Assembly (NCBI GenBank): GCA_001600355.1 | Contig: BCJU01000004.1 | Span: 930,001 to 994,000, forward strand | DNA from: Meira nashicola | Lineage: Eukaryota; Basidiomycota; Exobasidiomycetes; Exobasidiales; Brachybasidiaceae | Reading direction: 5' to 3' | DNA length: 64,000 nucleotides | Shown: positions 40,645-50,969 of the stretch, piece after piece | How positions within the stretch are numbered: position 1 is the stretch's first letter | How the letters are laid out: the number at the start of each line of letters is the position of its first letter | Made by a program: the position numbers and the translations under genes | The notes under the pieces: generated by a model | Told to the model about the DNA's origin: nothing | Databases searched by the model: none | The model's input: the letters and a program-made list of their open reading frames with translations, nothing else

Positions 40645-41054
40645 ACACAACAAAGTGAACAAATGTAGTTCTCGAGAAGGTTTGCATGAGGAACAACATG
40701 TCGTGCTTTATTTAATTCTTGAGAAAAAGGCTAAATTTTCAAAATTCCTATTTGCACGTGTGTTGGACTGAGAAAATATTAGCCTGTCTGTACGCGAGCT
40801 CTAGGGTGCTATTCTATTCTAGAATCAACACTCACACCACCACTTACACTTGAATAAATGCTGCTGAGATAATTGGATATGATTCAGAGGTCGTTCTCTC
40901 TATGACAGGATTTGATCATTTATAAAAAAGACAAAAAAATGAAAAGAAGTTTTGAAAAGAGGTAATGTATGAACGACAGTTTTCATAAAAGATCAAAAAG
41001 CGCGGATACAGTCCAGCTGTGATGGAATTACGAAGAAGAAGAAAAAGAAAAGGA
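40645..41054. other. Spacer: TRM1 promoter and PMA1 3' flank
   Basis: 410 bp between two leftward genes. It must hold the TRM1 promoter and the PMA1 polyadenylation region. AT-rich; no motif is firm. Confidence 0.55.
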
Positions 41055-43967
41055 TCAATGACCAACACGAGATAATCTTCTACTTGCTTGTTGAGTTTGA
41101 ATCGTACTAACTCTTGCAACTTCTCCTTCATTGATATGTAGACGTTTTCCACGTTTTCCGAATCCCATCTTACGTTGAGCACGATTGATGAAAGATGTAC
41201 GAGAAGCATACAAACTTTCATGTTTAGAAACGCGACGATTCAATTCAGCTTCATTTTCAGCATGACGGTTACGACGTCTAGCTTGACTCTTACGAACGGA
41301 TTTAACCAATTTACGAATTCCAAATTTGACCAAATCTAATGGGAATAACCACATCAAAGACCAAACCCAAATGATTCCGATCCATCCACCACTGATTGGC
41401 TTAACGGAAGTGAAACTCCAACTTGCAAATGCAGCTACGACTGAAGAAATTGCTTGTGCAACACAGAAAGCCAAGAATAATGCTAATGAAGGTGGTTCCA
41501 TAAAGAACCATCCTTTACTACGAGTGATAAAGATCAAAGCTTGACTGGTAATACTTGTGTGCAAATAAACGATCATGTGTAATTCTGGAGCGTTGATATC
41601 TTCATGGTAACCTTTAACACCGAATTTGCGTTCAAAGAAGTTAGTGTGAACTGTTAAACCGAATAAAACCAAAGTTGAACAAGTCAAATAAAGACCATAA
41701 CCGATTGCGAAAGTAAAGATTTCAAACAAGTCCCATGAATCAGGTTCATCCGAAGGCAAGACACGATCCATCGAAAGAGTCATAATTGTACCATCATTGA
41801 GTAAAGCGACGATCAAGATCATGAAAGGAGGGAAATCAAACTTCCATGCGAATGCCATGATTGCAAAGCAAACCACAACACGAATTGTGACTGCGCATGC
41901 ATAAATACTGTAATTTCTCATACGTTGGAAAATGATACGTGAGCCACGAATAGCTTCAACGATTGTGGAAAGACCGGGTTCTGTTAAAACGATATCTGCT
42001 GCACCACGAGCTGCATCAGTTGCACCTTCTACTGCAACACCAACATTTGCACGAGAAAGAGCGGGAGCGTCATTTGCACCATCACCTGTCATGGCCGTCA
42101 AGTGTCCAAGAGATTGTAAACGTTTAACGATTTCGAATTTATGTTCAGGGAAAACACCTGCGAAACCATCTGCTTTGAGAATCATTTCATCCAAAGTACC
42201 GTAAGGGCAACCGGCAGGAGGGATACCAGTTTGTAATGCTTTTGCGTTATACATATTATCACCTAATCCTAATCTACGACCAGTCTCTTTTGCGATTTCC
42301 AATTGATCACCAGTTGCCATCTTAACTTGAACACCAAGAGCTTGAGCATCTTCAAGTGTTTGTTTAGTATCATCACGTGGAGGATCAAAGATTGCCAATA
42401 AACCGATCAATTCGAATCCGTTACCTTCTCCTTCTTTTTCGTTACTTGGAACTTCTTCACATGCAACTGCAAGAGCACGAAGACCACGACTTGCGAACTC
42501 GTTCACATCTCTTTCTAAATCAGCTTCTTGTTCGGAAGTTTTATTACGTGTGCACAAGTTCATAATTGTACTTGCCATTCCTTTTGTTGCTCTTTTAACT
42601 TTACCAGTTTCAGTTTCCAAATAAGTCACTTCTGTACGTTTATCAACCGGATTGAATGGTTTGAAATCCAAGATTTGAATACCTTCACGAGCTTTAGCAG
42701 TGTTACCTAAAGTGTTTACAACACATCCATCGATTGCATCTTGATTTTCTGTACGAGAAGCATAAGCAGCAAATAGGATGACATCATCAGCGTTGAAAGA
42801 AGAAGAATATGTCTTTAAAAGTTCTTTATCGATTGTTAATTTGTTTGTGGTTAAAGTACCAGTCTTGTCTGAACAAAGGATTGTAACACCTGCTAATTCT
42901 TCAATTGCAGTAATACGTGTAACAATTGCTTTATGTTTTGCTAATTGACTTGCACCAACTGCCAAAGTGACTGATAAAACCGTTGGCATTGCGATTGGGA
43001 TACCACCGATAAGTAAAACCAAAATATTATCCAAACCACGACGGTAAGAATAATGATATCCGGCGTACAAGATCAAAATTTCCAAAACGACGAAAAGGGC
43101 GATACAACAAATGCAGAATAAACCAATCTTTGCTAAAACTTTTTGCAAGTGACCGGTAGAATCATCATCTTGACCAACTAAAGCTGCAGCACGACCGAAG
43201 AATGTATTTGAACCGGTAGAGATAACGATTGCTTCTGCTTCACCTTGTTTGCATGTTGAACCTGAGAAACATTGATCACCTTCATGTTTTGTAACGGGAA
43301 GAGATTCACCTGTTAAAGCTGCTTGATCGATTGAAACGTTAAGAGCATCGAATAAACGACAATCTGAAGGAACAATGTCACCAATCTTGAAAGAGATTAC
43401 ATCACCAGGTACAAGTTGAGAAGATTCAATTTCTCTCCATTCACCGTTTCTCTTCACTTTTGCTTTTGGAGCTAAAGAATCCATTAATGCTTTAACTGCA
43501 TTTCCTGCACTACGTTCTTCAATGAAACCAATTGTTGCATTAATGAGCAAAAGTAAAACGATACCAACGAAATCTGGCCAATCAGGTGCTTTTCCTTCAC
43601 CATTTGACAAAGCGATTGCAACGATTGCTGCACCTTCCATTACCCAAGAGAGAGGATTCCACATGAAAGATAAGAATTGCAAAATTGGATTAACTTCTTC
43701 ACTTTCGATTGCATTTAAACCAAAGATTCCTTGTCTTCTTTCAGCTTCTGAATCTGTGATACCTTCGTTTGTAGATTGTAAAAGTGTATAAACATCTTCC
43801 ATTTCGATCGATTCCAAATCAACTTTTTCTTTATCATAAAGATCATCTGCTTTTAATTCGATCGTACTCATATCAACAGCACGATGAGCTTTTTCTCCAT
43901 TGATATCGAGTGTACTTGATGAAGCGCCGCCGCCACCACGGTTTACGTTTACGGTTGAAGATGACAT
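41055..43967 (-). CDS. PMA1: Plasma-membrane proton-pumping P-type ATPase
   Basis: Exports protons at the cost of ATP and sets the membrane potential and cytosolic pH. One uninterrupted exon of 970 residues. Visible are the actuator motif LTGESLPV, the phosphorylation site CSDKTGTLT with Asp367, MTGDGANDAPAL in the P domain, and about ten membrane segments, four before and six after the catalytic domains. The acidic N-terminus and basic C-terminal regulatory tail belong to the fungal P3A group. The tail carries VARVSTIQTQQ, matching the Ser-Thr pair of yeast Pma1 (Ser911/Thr912) at Ser954/Thr955, then a longer end with RRLS at 963 to 966. Codon choice is strongly uniform, fitting very high expression. 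The upstream region of 2.36 kb is unusually long. Confidence 0.97.
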   Translation of the reverse strand: MSSSTVNVNRGGGGASSSTLDINGEKAHRAVDMSTIELKADDLYDKEKVDLESIEMEDVYTLLQSTNEGITDSEAERRQGIFGLNAIESEEVNPILQFLSFMWNPLSWVMEGAAIVAIALSNGEGKAPDWPDFVGIVLLLLINATIGFIEERSAGNAVKALMDSLAPKAKVKRNGEWREIESSQLVPGDVISFKIGDIVPSDCRLFDALNVSIDQAALTGESLPVTKHEGDQCFSGSTCKQGEAEAIVISTGSNTFFGRAAALVGQDDDSTGHLQKVLAKIGLFCICCIALFVVLEILILYAGYHYSYRRGLDNILVLLIGGIPIAMPTVLSVTLAVGASQLAKHKAIVTRITAIEELAGVTILCSDKTGTLTTNKLTIDKELLKTYSSSFNADDVILFAAYASRTENQDAIDGCVVNTLGNTAKAREGIQILDFKPFNPVDKRTEVTYLETETGKVKRATKGMASTIMNLCTRNKTSEQEADLERDVNEFASRGLRALAVACEEVPSNEKEGEGNGFELIGLLAIFDPPRDDTKQTLEDAQALGVQVKMATGDQLEIAKETGRRLGLGDNMYNAKALQTGIPPAGCPYGTLDEMILKADGFAGVFPEHKFEIVKRLQSLGHLTAMTGDGANDAPALSRANVGVAVEGATDAARGAADIVLTEPGLSTIVEAIRGSRIIFQRMRNYSIYACAVTIRVVVCFAIMAFAWKFDFPPFMILIVALLNDGTIMTLSMDRVLPSDEPDSWDLFEIFTFAIGYGLYLTCSTLVLFGLTVHTNFFERKFGVKGYHEDINAPELHMIVYLHTSITSQALIFITRSKGWFFMEPPSLALFLAFCVAQAISSVVAAFASWSFTSVKPISGGWIGIIWVWSLMWLFPLDLVKFGIRKLVKSVRKSQARRRNRHAENEAELNRRVSKHESLYASRTSFINRAQRKMGFGKRGKRLHINEGEVARVSTIQTQQASRRLSRVGH

Positions 43968-44260
43968 TTTGTTATTAATTAATCTCTACCAGAGAGATTG
44001 ATCGACAGTTTTGTTTTTGTTGTTAAGTAAACCAGAACCAGCTGGAAAAATAAAAGAAAAAGAGAACGTGAAAAGGAAAGGGCAAACAAACTAATGTAAG
44101 CAATCACAATTGGTCAAAAGAAAAACAAAAGAACAAGATTCTTTTTGACCAGAATAAATAGGAAGATGGTGGAATGGGAAAAAGAATTGTGTCATTTTAA
44201 TTGTTGCTTTTATGCATGAAAAAGCAATCGAATCAAAATGTATGTCAAGACAACACACAC

Positions 44261-44280
44261 ATACGCATCCATACGCATCC
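44261..44280. repeat. Two tandem copies of ATACGCATCC
   Basis: The ten-base unit is repeated exactly, directly after a CA run, about 300 bp upstream of the PMA1 start. It may be a small tandem repeat or a paired factor site. Confidence 0.6.
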
Positions 44281-46109
44281 CAGCCCGATCGGCGTAAAAT
44301 TGTGCCCACATTTCATTTTGTTGACAAATTTGTACGCATCACGCCAAAGCTGTGCGGGAGCATAATACGATAGAAGTGTATGTCATTTCGCTCTTTCATC
44401 ATTCACACCGCCGCCAAGGAAGGGGCAAAATGAGAATAACGAGAACAAACACTGCTTTTACGCTTTTTCATCAAATCCAATCAAAGAAAAAGGAGGGGGG
44501 AGATTGTTATCCCGAAAATACGTCGTAGGGCGAAGATGAAAAGTTTGGCAAAAACTGTCATGTGATCTTGACAAATGCCAAGACGATGATGGCGTATATT
44601 GAAAGCCTATTTTGTAGAATTTGAAGAGAAAGAGATTGGTAGATCGCCAAACGGAAACGCCGTACGAGAGAGAGTGCGTGTGTGTGTGTATGCGTGTATG
44701 CGTATTATCCTTCACTGGCTCAGCCTATCTTTTACGGCGTTTGTGACTTCAACTCTGCCACGGAAACACATCAATGATCGATTGCCGAGTCTTGACAAAG
44801 CCCAAATAGAATTCTCCTTTCCACCAAAAGCATAGCATTCATCTTATCCGGAGAAAGAAACATATACTCACTTTTCTTTTCGTCTTATCAAGAATCAGGG
44901 CTGAAGATCACCTTTTTGAAACGTTTTGCGGCTGTGAACACGTTTTTGCGCAAAGTTGAGATTTGGCCGCCAAACCAAAGATCTAAGGCGTTTGAGGAAA
45001 ATGAAGTGGATGGATTGGGAGAAAGAAGCGAAATTGTAATGACTGTTGATGATTTAGAATGAATGGAAGTGGCGTGATGATTATGATGGTGTTCGAAGAA
45101 TGAGGAGTTCAATGAATAGGATCAATGATACATTCAGGGGATAATTGAATAATGTTTTTATATGCCTTTTCGTTCAGGAATCAAAAAATTAATCATCTTT
45201 ATTCCTATGTGACCCTTTTCTTTTCTCTATTTAGGAGAAGACACTTTGTACATATGATTCTTGTTCTTGGCAAATAAGTTAGTCTTTCGCCAAGACACGG
45301 TTTGATCATGCTTATCAAAAGACATACGCACAAATAAACACTCGGTGATATCTTCCGATTCTTTTTAATTTCTATAAATGGAAAAGAAGTGTACAACATA
45401 CGTTCAGGAGCGGGGGAATTTTGACTACAAAAGCTTGACATAAAAAAGGTTGAATGTATGCGCACGCATTCATCTGCAGGCAAATAAAGATTCCATGTCA
45501 AATGTCAACTTGGATCTGCAAGTGCGGTCAAAAGAAACGTGTACACATTGCACAAACTCCGCGTACCGAGGACCCTACGGCGGCCAATTTGAGTTTTCTT
45601 ATCCGTAGGATTCTTTCCTTCTTCGAAATGACGAACATTGTATTTAAAGATTAACTCATTTTTGATTTCTTGGCAAAAAAAGAAAAGAACGTCCATATCT
45701 ATCATCCTTGCATTCAAAATGGTGTATGTATGTACATAATATGCACTTTTCAAATCTTTGACAACAATGTTTCATACAGCGCAAATGAATGCACACACAC
45801 ACAATTCATGCACAAAAGCCTTTTTAAAGAACATCACAAATGTTCTATAAATTGTTATCTCATTTGATCCTGCTTGCGTAAGTTTAAAGCTAAAGTTGCA
45901 TACATGTTCCTTTTGAGATATGCTTGTGTCTTTATCTCGGACCCATTCATATTTGATTAAAAGAGCGAAATACTCATGTTGACTAAAAATGCACGTCAAA
46001 CCCATGCCAAGACATGCTCTTGGCAAACGCGAGCCCAAACGTTATTAAACGCCGTGCCGCATCGTTCTCCCCCCACGCTTGCCCTCTAAAATTAGAAGCA
46101 AACATCAGA

Positions 46110-46128
46110 GCGCTGCGCTACGCAGCGC
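46110..46128. repeat. G+C-rich inverted repeat with 3-base loop
   Basis: GCGCTGCG, then CTA, then CGCAGCGC makes a perfect 8-bp stem; more GCGCAGCG-like sequence follows at once. It shares its arms with the palindrome at 17532..17545. It lies about 200 bp beyond the 3' end of the decarboxylase gene. Confidence 0.6.
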
Positions 46129-46327
46129 AGCGTGCGCAGCGGTTGCTAATCTTCCGCGCATTGCGCCTAGCATACATACCACTCGCACCTTATCACATAA
46201 CCTTTGTTAAAGTCACTTTTCATGTAAAGTGCTTATTAAATTGAGATAAAAATTATAGATACAGTGAAGAATAAGTATTTCTATTATTATACGAGAAAAT
46301 TGTCTATCTTTCTTCTATTCTTAAAGA

Positions 46328-46922
46328 TTACAAAGTAGGCCAATCCATTTCAATTTCTTCTAATTTTCCAGGACCTTTAAAAGATTCATGAATATCAGCT
46401 TGATCGTGTAATAAGAAACGATCAGTTTGTTTTCCAATTTTTGCCAATCCACGCCAACGATTAAAATCTTCCAAATTACGTTTATTACCGTGTGCTTCTT
46501 TTGCATTTTCCCAATGTCCTTTTGAGAAACCTAATAAGGTAACAATTTTTTTATTAGGAATATCATAAACTAAAGAACAAATCGTTCCTGTTTCTTCTAA
46601 CCAATTCACTTGCCATAATTCACCTTCTCTTATCATCGAATAATCGGCTTTTTGATAATTCAATCTTCCGGCCATTGGCCCTCCATGGATTGCATAGACG
46701 ATCTAGATATAGTAAAATGTGCGTCAGATAAGACGATGAATTAGCAGCTCAATCTTTATCGTTATAACTCACCCTTTCTTCATTATAGAACCACATCTCA
46801 TAAAGCCATTTTTCGGGTGCACCTGTTTCAGGGTTTTGGGCGTCGTAATTATACAACAAGTGAACATTTCGAATGTCATTATCAAATGCTTTCTTGACAG
46901 AGTCTGATTGAGGCCAATACAT
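46328..46922 (-). CDS. Phenolic acid decarboxylase
   Basis: Cofactor-free enzyme that turns ferulic, p-coumaric or caffeic acid into vinyl phenols and carbon dioxide. Two exons, 46922..46773 and 46702..46328, around a 70-bp GTGAGT intron, give 174 residues, the usual family length. The beta-barrel sequence is easily followed: LLYNYDA, KWLYEMWFYNEERIVYAIH, GPMAGRLNYQKADY, QVNWLEETGT. The residues known as catalytic in the Bacillus enzyme (two Tyr, Arg and Glu) appear as Tyr24, Tyr26, Arg63 and Glu86. This is the bacterial-type PAD, unrelated to the yeast Pad1/Fdc1 pair. Its presence points to contact with plant phenolics. Transfer from bacteria is possible for the family in fungi, but the intron and local base use show no recent arrival. 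Confidence 0.9.
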
Positions 46923-47733
46923 TTTTGCTGATTATTCCAATTATCAATGATAATCTATAAAAATATATGTAATATATAAATAAAACTTCTCTTTATATAC
47001 TTTATGAGAATGTGTTTTCTAGAAGAATTTTTCAATCATTATTTTTTTTTCTAGAATCGGATTACGCATTTGTACATCCTCCACACAAAGAAAACGTACT
47101 CTATTTCCCCGGTAATCACGGTTTTCATTTGATTTTTCGTACGAGAACTTACAACGATTCGAATCTTTTAACCGGGTGGGTTCGTACGCGTGAAATGCGT
47201 TTGGATTCCAGACTAGTCTACTTTTACCAAGATTTATTAGATCATTGTCATTGTCTTTACGGGTTGACCATTCCGCTCGAATTTAAACCGGCTGTATCAC
47301 AAATTGTTTGGATATAGTAACAGCCTAGCAATATAATGCCCATCATTCAATCGTATTGGATTGTTATAATGAATAAAATAATAAATTGTTTCGCTGTATG
47401 TATTGTTCAATCTGAGCAAAAAGCAATAATGGTAAAATGAATAGTATATCCAACACTAATCCCTCACTAAAAGTCACACGAAAGGTAATTATTCATGTTG
47501 AATGCTTGTTGAATTGAGATAATGTAACAAAATGATTATAAAACACGACTATACGAAACAGATGGAACACGACACGAGAGAAAGGAAGGCATTTGGATAG
47601 AAAAGAAGATATCCATAATGAATATCTTGTAGTAAACCAGAATTCAAAAGCAGTTGATGCGTCTGATAATCTGGCTTACATTTTTGAGTGGGGTTTATAT
47701 GGGCAAAGGGGAAAAAAGAAAGAGTGATTTTGC
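46923..47733. other. Spacer: decarboxylase promoter and MET6 3' flank
   Basis: 811 bp. Most is AT-rich. A block at about 47055 to 47317 has more coding-like composition and an open frame on the plus strand without a usable ATG (separate entry). Confidence 0.5.
47055..47317 (+). other. Orphan open frame behind a splice-acceptor-like tract
   Basis: After TTTTTTTTCTAG (ending at 47054) an 87-codon frame runs to TAG at 47315..47317 (ESDYAFVHPPHKENV at its start, VSQIVWI at its end). The composition is protein-like, with few repeats, but there is no ATG in frame and no donor that joins cleanly. It may be a relic exon, part of a non-coding transcript, or chance. No family recognised. Confidence 0.2.
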
Positions 47734-50173
47734 TTATTTCTTGACAAGCTCAGTACGTGCTCTCTTTGCTGCTTCAACCATGTTCTTGCATTGAGCTGCA
47801 GCTTCATCCCATGTACGGGTCTTCAAACCACAATCTGGGTTGCACCACAATCTCTCGACAGGCAAATAAGCAGTGAATGCTTTGAGTCTGTTGAACATTT
47901 CTTCAGCGGAAGGAACACGAGGAGAGTGAATGTCGTAAACACCAGGTCCGATATCATTTTCGTATTCGAAGTTTTGGAAGACACGCAAGATCTTTGCATC
48001 ACTCTTTGAGTTTTCGATAGAGATCATATCAGCGTCCAAGTCCAAAATGCTTTGCATGATTTGCTTGTTGGCAAAGTCAGAGTAACAGAAGTGACTGACG
48101 ATTTGAGTTTCATCAGAAACACCTGAAGTACTCAAACGGAAAGAAGCAACGGCCCAATCCAAATAAGCCTTATGTTCAGCTGCACGCAATGGCAAACCTT
48201 CACGGATAGCTGGTTCATCTTCTTGAATAGATCGGATTCCGGCCTTTTCCAAATCGTTAACTTCATCACGCAATGCCAAAGCGATTTGTTTAGCTTGAAT
48301 CTCTTTGGGGATATCAGCACGAGGGAAAGACCAGTTCAAAATGGTGACAGGTCCTGTCAACATTCCCTTCATGGTCTTCTTTGTGATACTTTGTGCGTAG
48401 CTTGACCAACGAACAGTCATTGGCTTAGGACGGCTGACATCGCTGACAACAATTGGGGGACGAACGTAACGAGATCCGAAACTTTGAACCCATGCATTTT
48501 GTGTAAAGACGAATCCTTCCAACAATTCACCGAAGTATTGGACCATGTCGTTTCTTTCAGGTTCACCGTGCACCAAAACATCCAAATCTAGCGATTCTTG
48601 CTTTTCAACAACGAATTTGATCTCATCTTCCAAGAATTTTTCGTATTCTTGTTGGGTGATTTCTCCCTTGTTGAAACGTGCACGGTAAGCACGAATTTCC
48701 TTGGTTTGAGGGAAAGATCCGATTGTGGTGGTTGGGAACAAGGGCAAGTTCAAGTGCTTGTTTTGCAAAGGACGACGAACGCTGAAAGGAGATTTACGCT
48801 TCAAGTCTTCTGGCTTGATAGCAGCCAAACGTTGACGAACGGCTGGGTCAGAGTTCTTCTCGAAGTCACGACGAGCTTTGATACTCTTTTCGTTGGCCGA
48901 TAAGATTTCAGCAGCGCTGCTTGGGTCACGCAAAGCAGCGGTCAAAGTTGCAACTTCATTTGCCTTTTCGGTTGCGAATGAGAACCAGTCCAAAACTTCA
49001 GCAGAGAGCTTGTTCTCGTTCTTAAGTGTGATTGGGGTGTGCAATACGGAAGAGCTTGTTGCAACTTGAACACGCTTTTCGTCACCGCCCAAGAGCTTAA
49101 CAGCTTTTTGGACAGTCTTGAGAGCGTCGTTCAAGTCAGTCTTCCAGATGTTACGTCCGGAAACAACACCAAGGGAGAGAGTTGTGGTCTTGTTGGCAAA
49201 GTGAGGGACAACGGTATCAATTTGTTCAGGAGCACGGTCCAAATCGATGTGCAAACCAGCAACTGGCAAGTCCTTGACAAAGTCAACGTTGGATTCCAAA
49301 CGACCAAAGTAGGTTGCCAAAAGAATTTTGACATTTGGTGCAGCTTTTGCTAATGTTTCGTATGTTGACTTGAAAGCATCAGCGTAATCGGCAGCACGGT
49401 CCATGCACAAGATGGGTTCATCAATTTGAACCCAATCGGCACCAGCAGCGGCCAATTTGGTCAAAAGTTCACCGTAAACGGGAGCCAATTTGGAAACCAA
49501 GGTGACAGGGTCAAATTCAGCATCTTTTGATTCACTGTCAATCTTGGACAAAGCCAAAAGGGTGATTGGACCAGTCAAGACTGGGCGAGCGTTGTAACCA
49601 GCTTGTTTTGCCTCAACAAAGTCATCAACGTACTTTGTGTCGTTCAAAGCGAACTTTGTAGATTGAGAGACCTCAGGGACGAGGAAATGGTAGTTTGAGT
49701 CAAACCACTTTTGCATTTCAGTTGCTGGCAAGTCAATATCACCCTTTTGGTGACCACGAGCCATGGCAAAGTATGTATCAAGGTTGTTCAAACCAGCTTT
49801 GGCATATTTGGATGGAATGATGTTGAAAGTGTTTGAAGTGTCCAATACGTGATCGTACAAAGAGAATGTACCAGTTGGGATCACATCGACACCTTGAGAT
49901 TTGAGGATCTCATATGTCAAAAGGCGTTGTTCCTTGGAGACCTTGAGAAGTTCTTCGACGGAGATTTTACCGCCCCAGTAAGCTTCCAAAGCCTTCTTGA
50001 CCTCACGCTTAGGTCCGATACGGGGGAAACCGAGAACTGCAGATTGACTGAATTATGAAAGAAAGAGGAGCATGAAAGTCAGTATGAATTTTCAAGAAAG
50101 AACGAGTCACACGACTACAAAGAAAGTACGAGAATGATGTCAAAACGTGTATGAAAAGAGATACTCACGCCAT
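47734..50173 (-). CDS. MET6: Cobalamin-independent methionine synthase
   Basis: Transfers the methyl group of 5-methyltetrahydropteroyltriglutamate to homocysteine, the last step of methionine synthesis. Exon 1 is five bases (50173..50169, ATG GC). A 121-bp intron (GTGAGT to TTCAG) follows, then exon 2 (50047..47734). Together they encode 772 residues, starting MAQSAVLGFPRIGPKREVKK as in other fungal MetE-type enzymes. The C-terminal catalytic barrel shows TTTIGSFPQTKEIR, the zinc-ligand segment IVSHFCYSDF and the closing Cys in LWCNPDCGLKTR. All motifs are intact. Codons are strongly uniform, fitting abundant expression. Without the micro-exon the gene would seem to lack its first 23 residues, so the start choice rests on this splice. 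Confidence 0.96.
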
Positions 50174-50969
50174 GTTGGATATATGTTTACGTAGAGGAAG
50201 AAGTTTAGTCCACACTCTGACGTATAAAGGGAAGATGGTGGTATACGAAAAAGGGAGGGTGAAATAAGAACTTCTTCTTTTCTTATGCTCAGACCTTCTT
50301 CTTGACTTGCGTTGCGCACAACCTTTTTTGGTAGAAAAAGTCTTAAACTTTCTTCTCATTTTGTAGCGTAAATGCCCGGGCCAACAAAAGTTCTTATAGA
50401 CTGAAAATTTGCCTTATTTTAAAATTGCGTGCGCACGCACAAAAGAAAAAATGAAGAAGAAAAAAAGCCTTTTTTTCATTTCTTCTCAAACGCCCGTAGA
50501 TTTTACACGCTAATTGAGTACAACGTCAATCAATTTGATACAGGTGAAATGCCTTTGACCGAATGAATGCTAATACACAATGCCCACTCTTCATTCGTTA
50601 AAGAAGCACAAAGAACTCCCGCCAGTTTGAAAGAGGTTTGGGGCATCTCTTCTCAAGCACTGTGTACGCACACACGCGCAAGCAAACGTTCCCTAGTCGT
50701 CCGACCGAGCATTGTGCGCTTTTGCCACTTCATAAAGCGTACAGCGGTCACCCGACACCAAAAACAGCTGGCAAACACACACACATACCGTTTCATGGAA
50801 TTTTTTCAATAAAATTGCTGTAAAAAAGATGTGATATATGATAGATGTGAATGCAATATGTGCATAAACTATCAAAGAGAGTACCCGGAATTATATATGT
50901 ATGATACAAACGACAACAAAACGATTACGAGATGAAACCTGAATACGGGGAACACGAAATATAAAAAGA
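50174..50969. other. Spacer: MET6 promoter and bZIP 3' flank
   Basis: 796 bp. A pyrimidine-rich leader precedes the MET6 ATG. A 14-bp palindrome TGCGTGCGCACGCA lies at 50426..50439. I found no CACGTG box of the yeast Cbf1 type. No gene seen. Confidence 0.55.
50426..50439. repeat. Perfect palindrome TGCGTGCGCACGCA
   Basis: 14-bp perfect palindrome about 250 bp upstream of the MET6 start, in AT-rich surroundings; a candidate dimeric factor site. Confidence 0.55.

Larger units (their letters stand above)
43968..46327. promoter_or_regulatory. 2.4-kb PMA1 upstream region
   Basis: No gene is supported between PMA1 and the decarboxylase. The first kilobase upstream of PMA1 holds repeated ACGCC/GGCGT elements (44291, 44341, 44591, near 44656, 44735 and 44985, and near 45072), GT- and CA-rich runs and a tandem ATACGCATCC (44261..44280). 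A G+C palindrome lies at 46110..46128. Open frames of 60 to 100 codons here have biased, non-protein composition. Confidence 0.5.
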
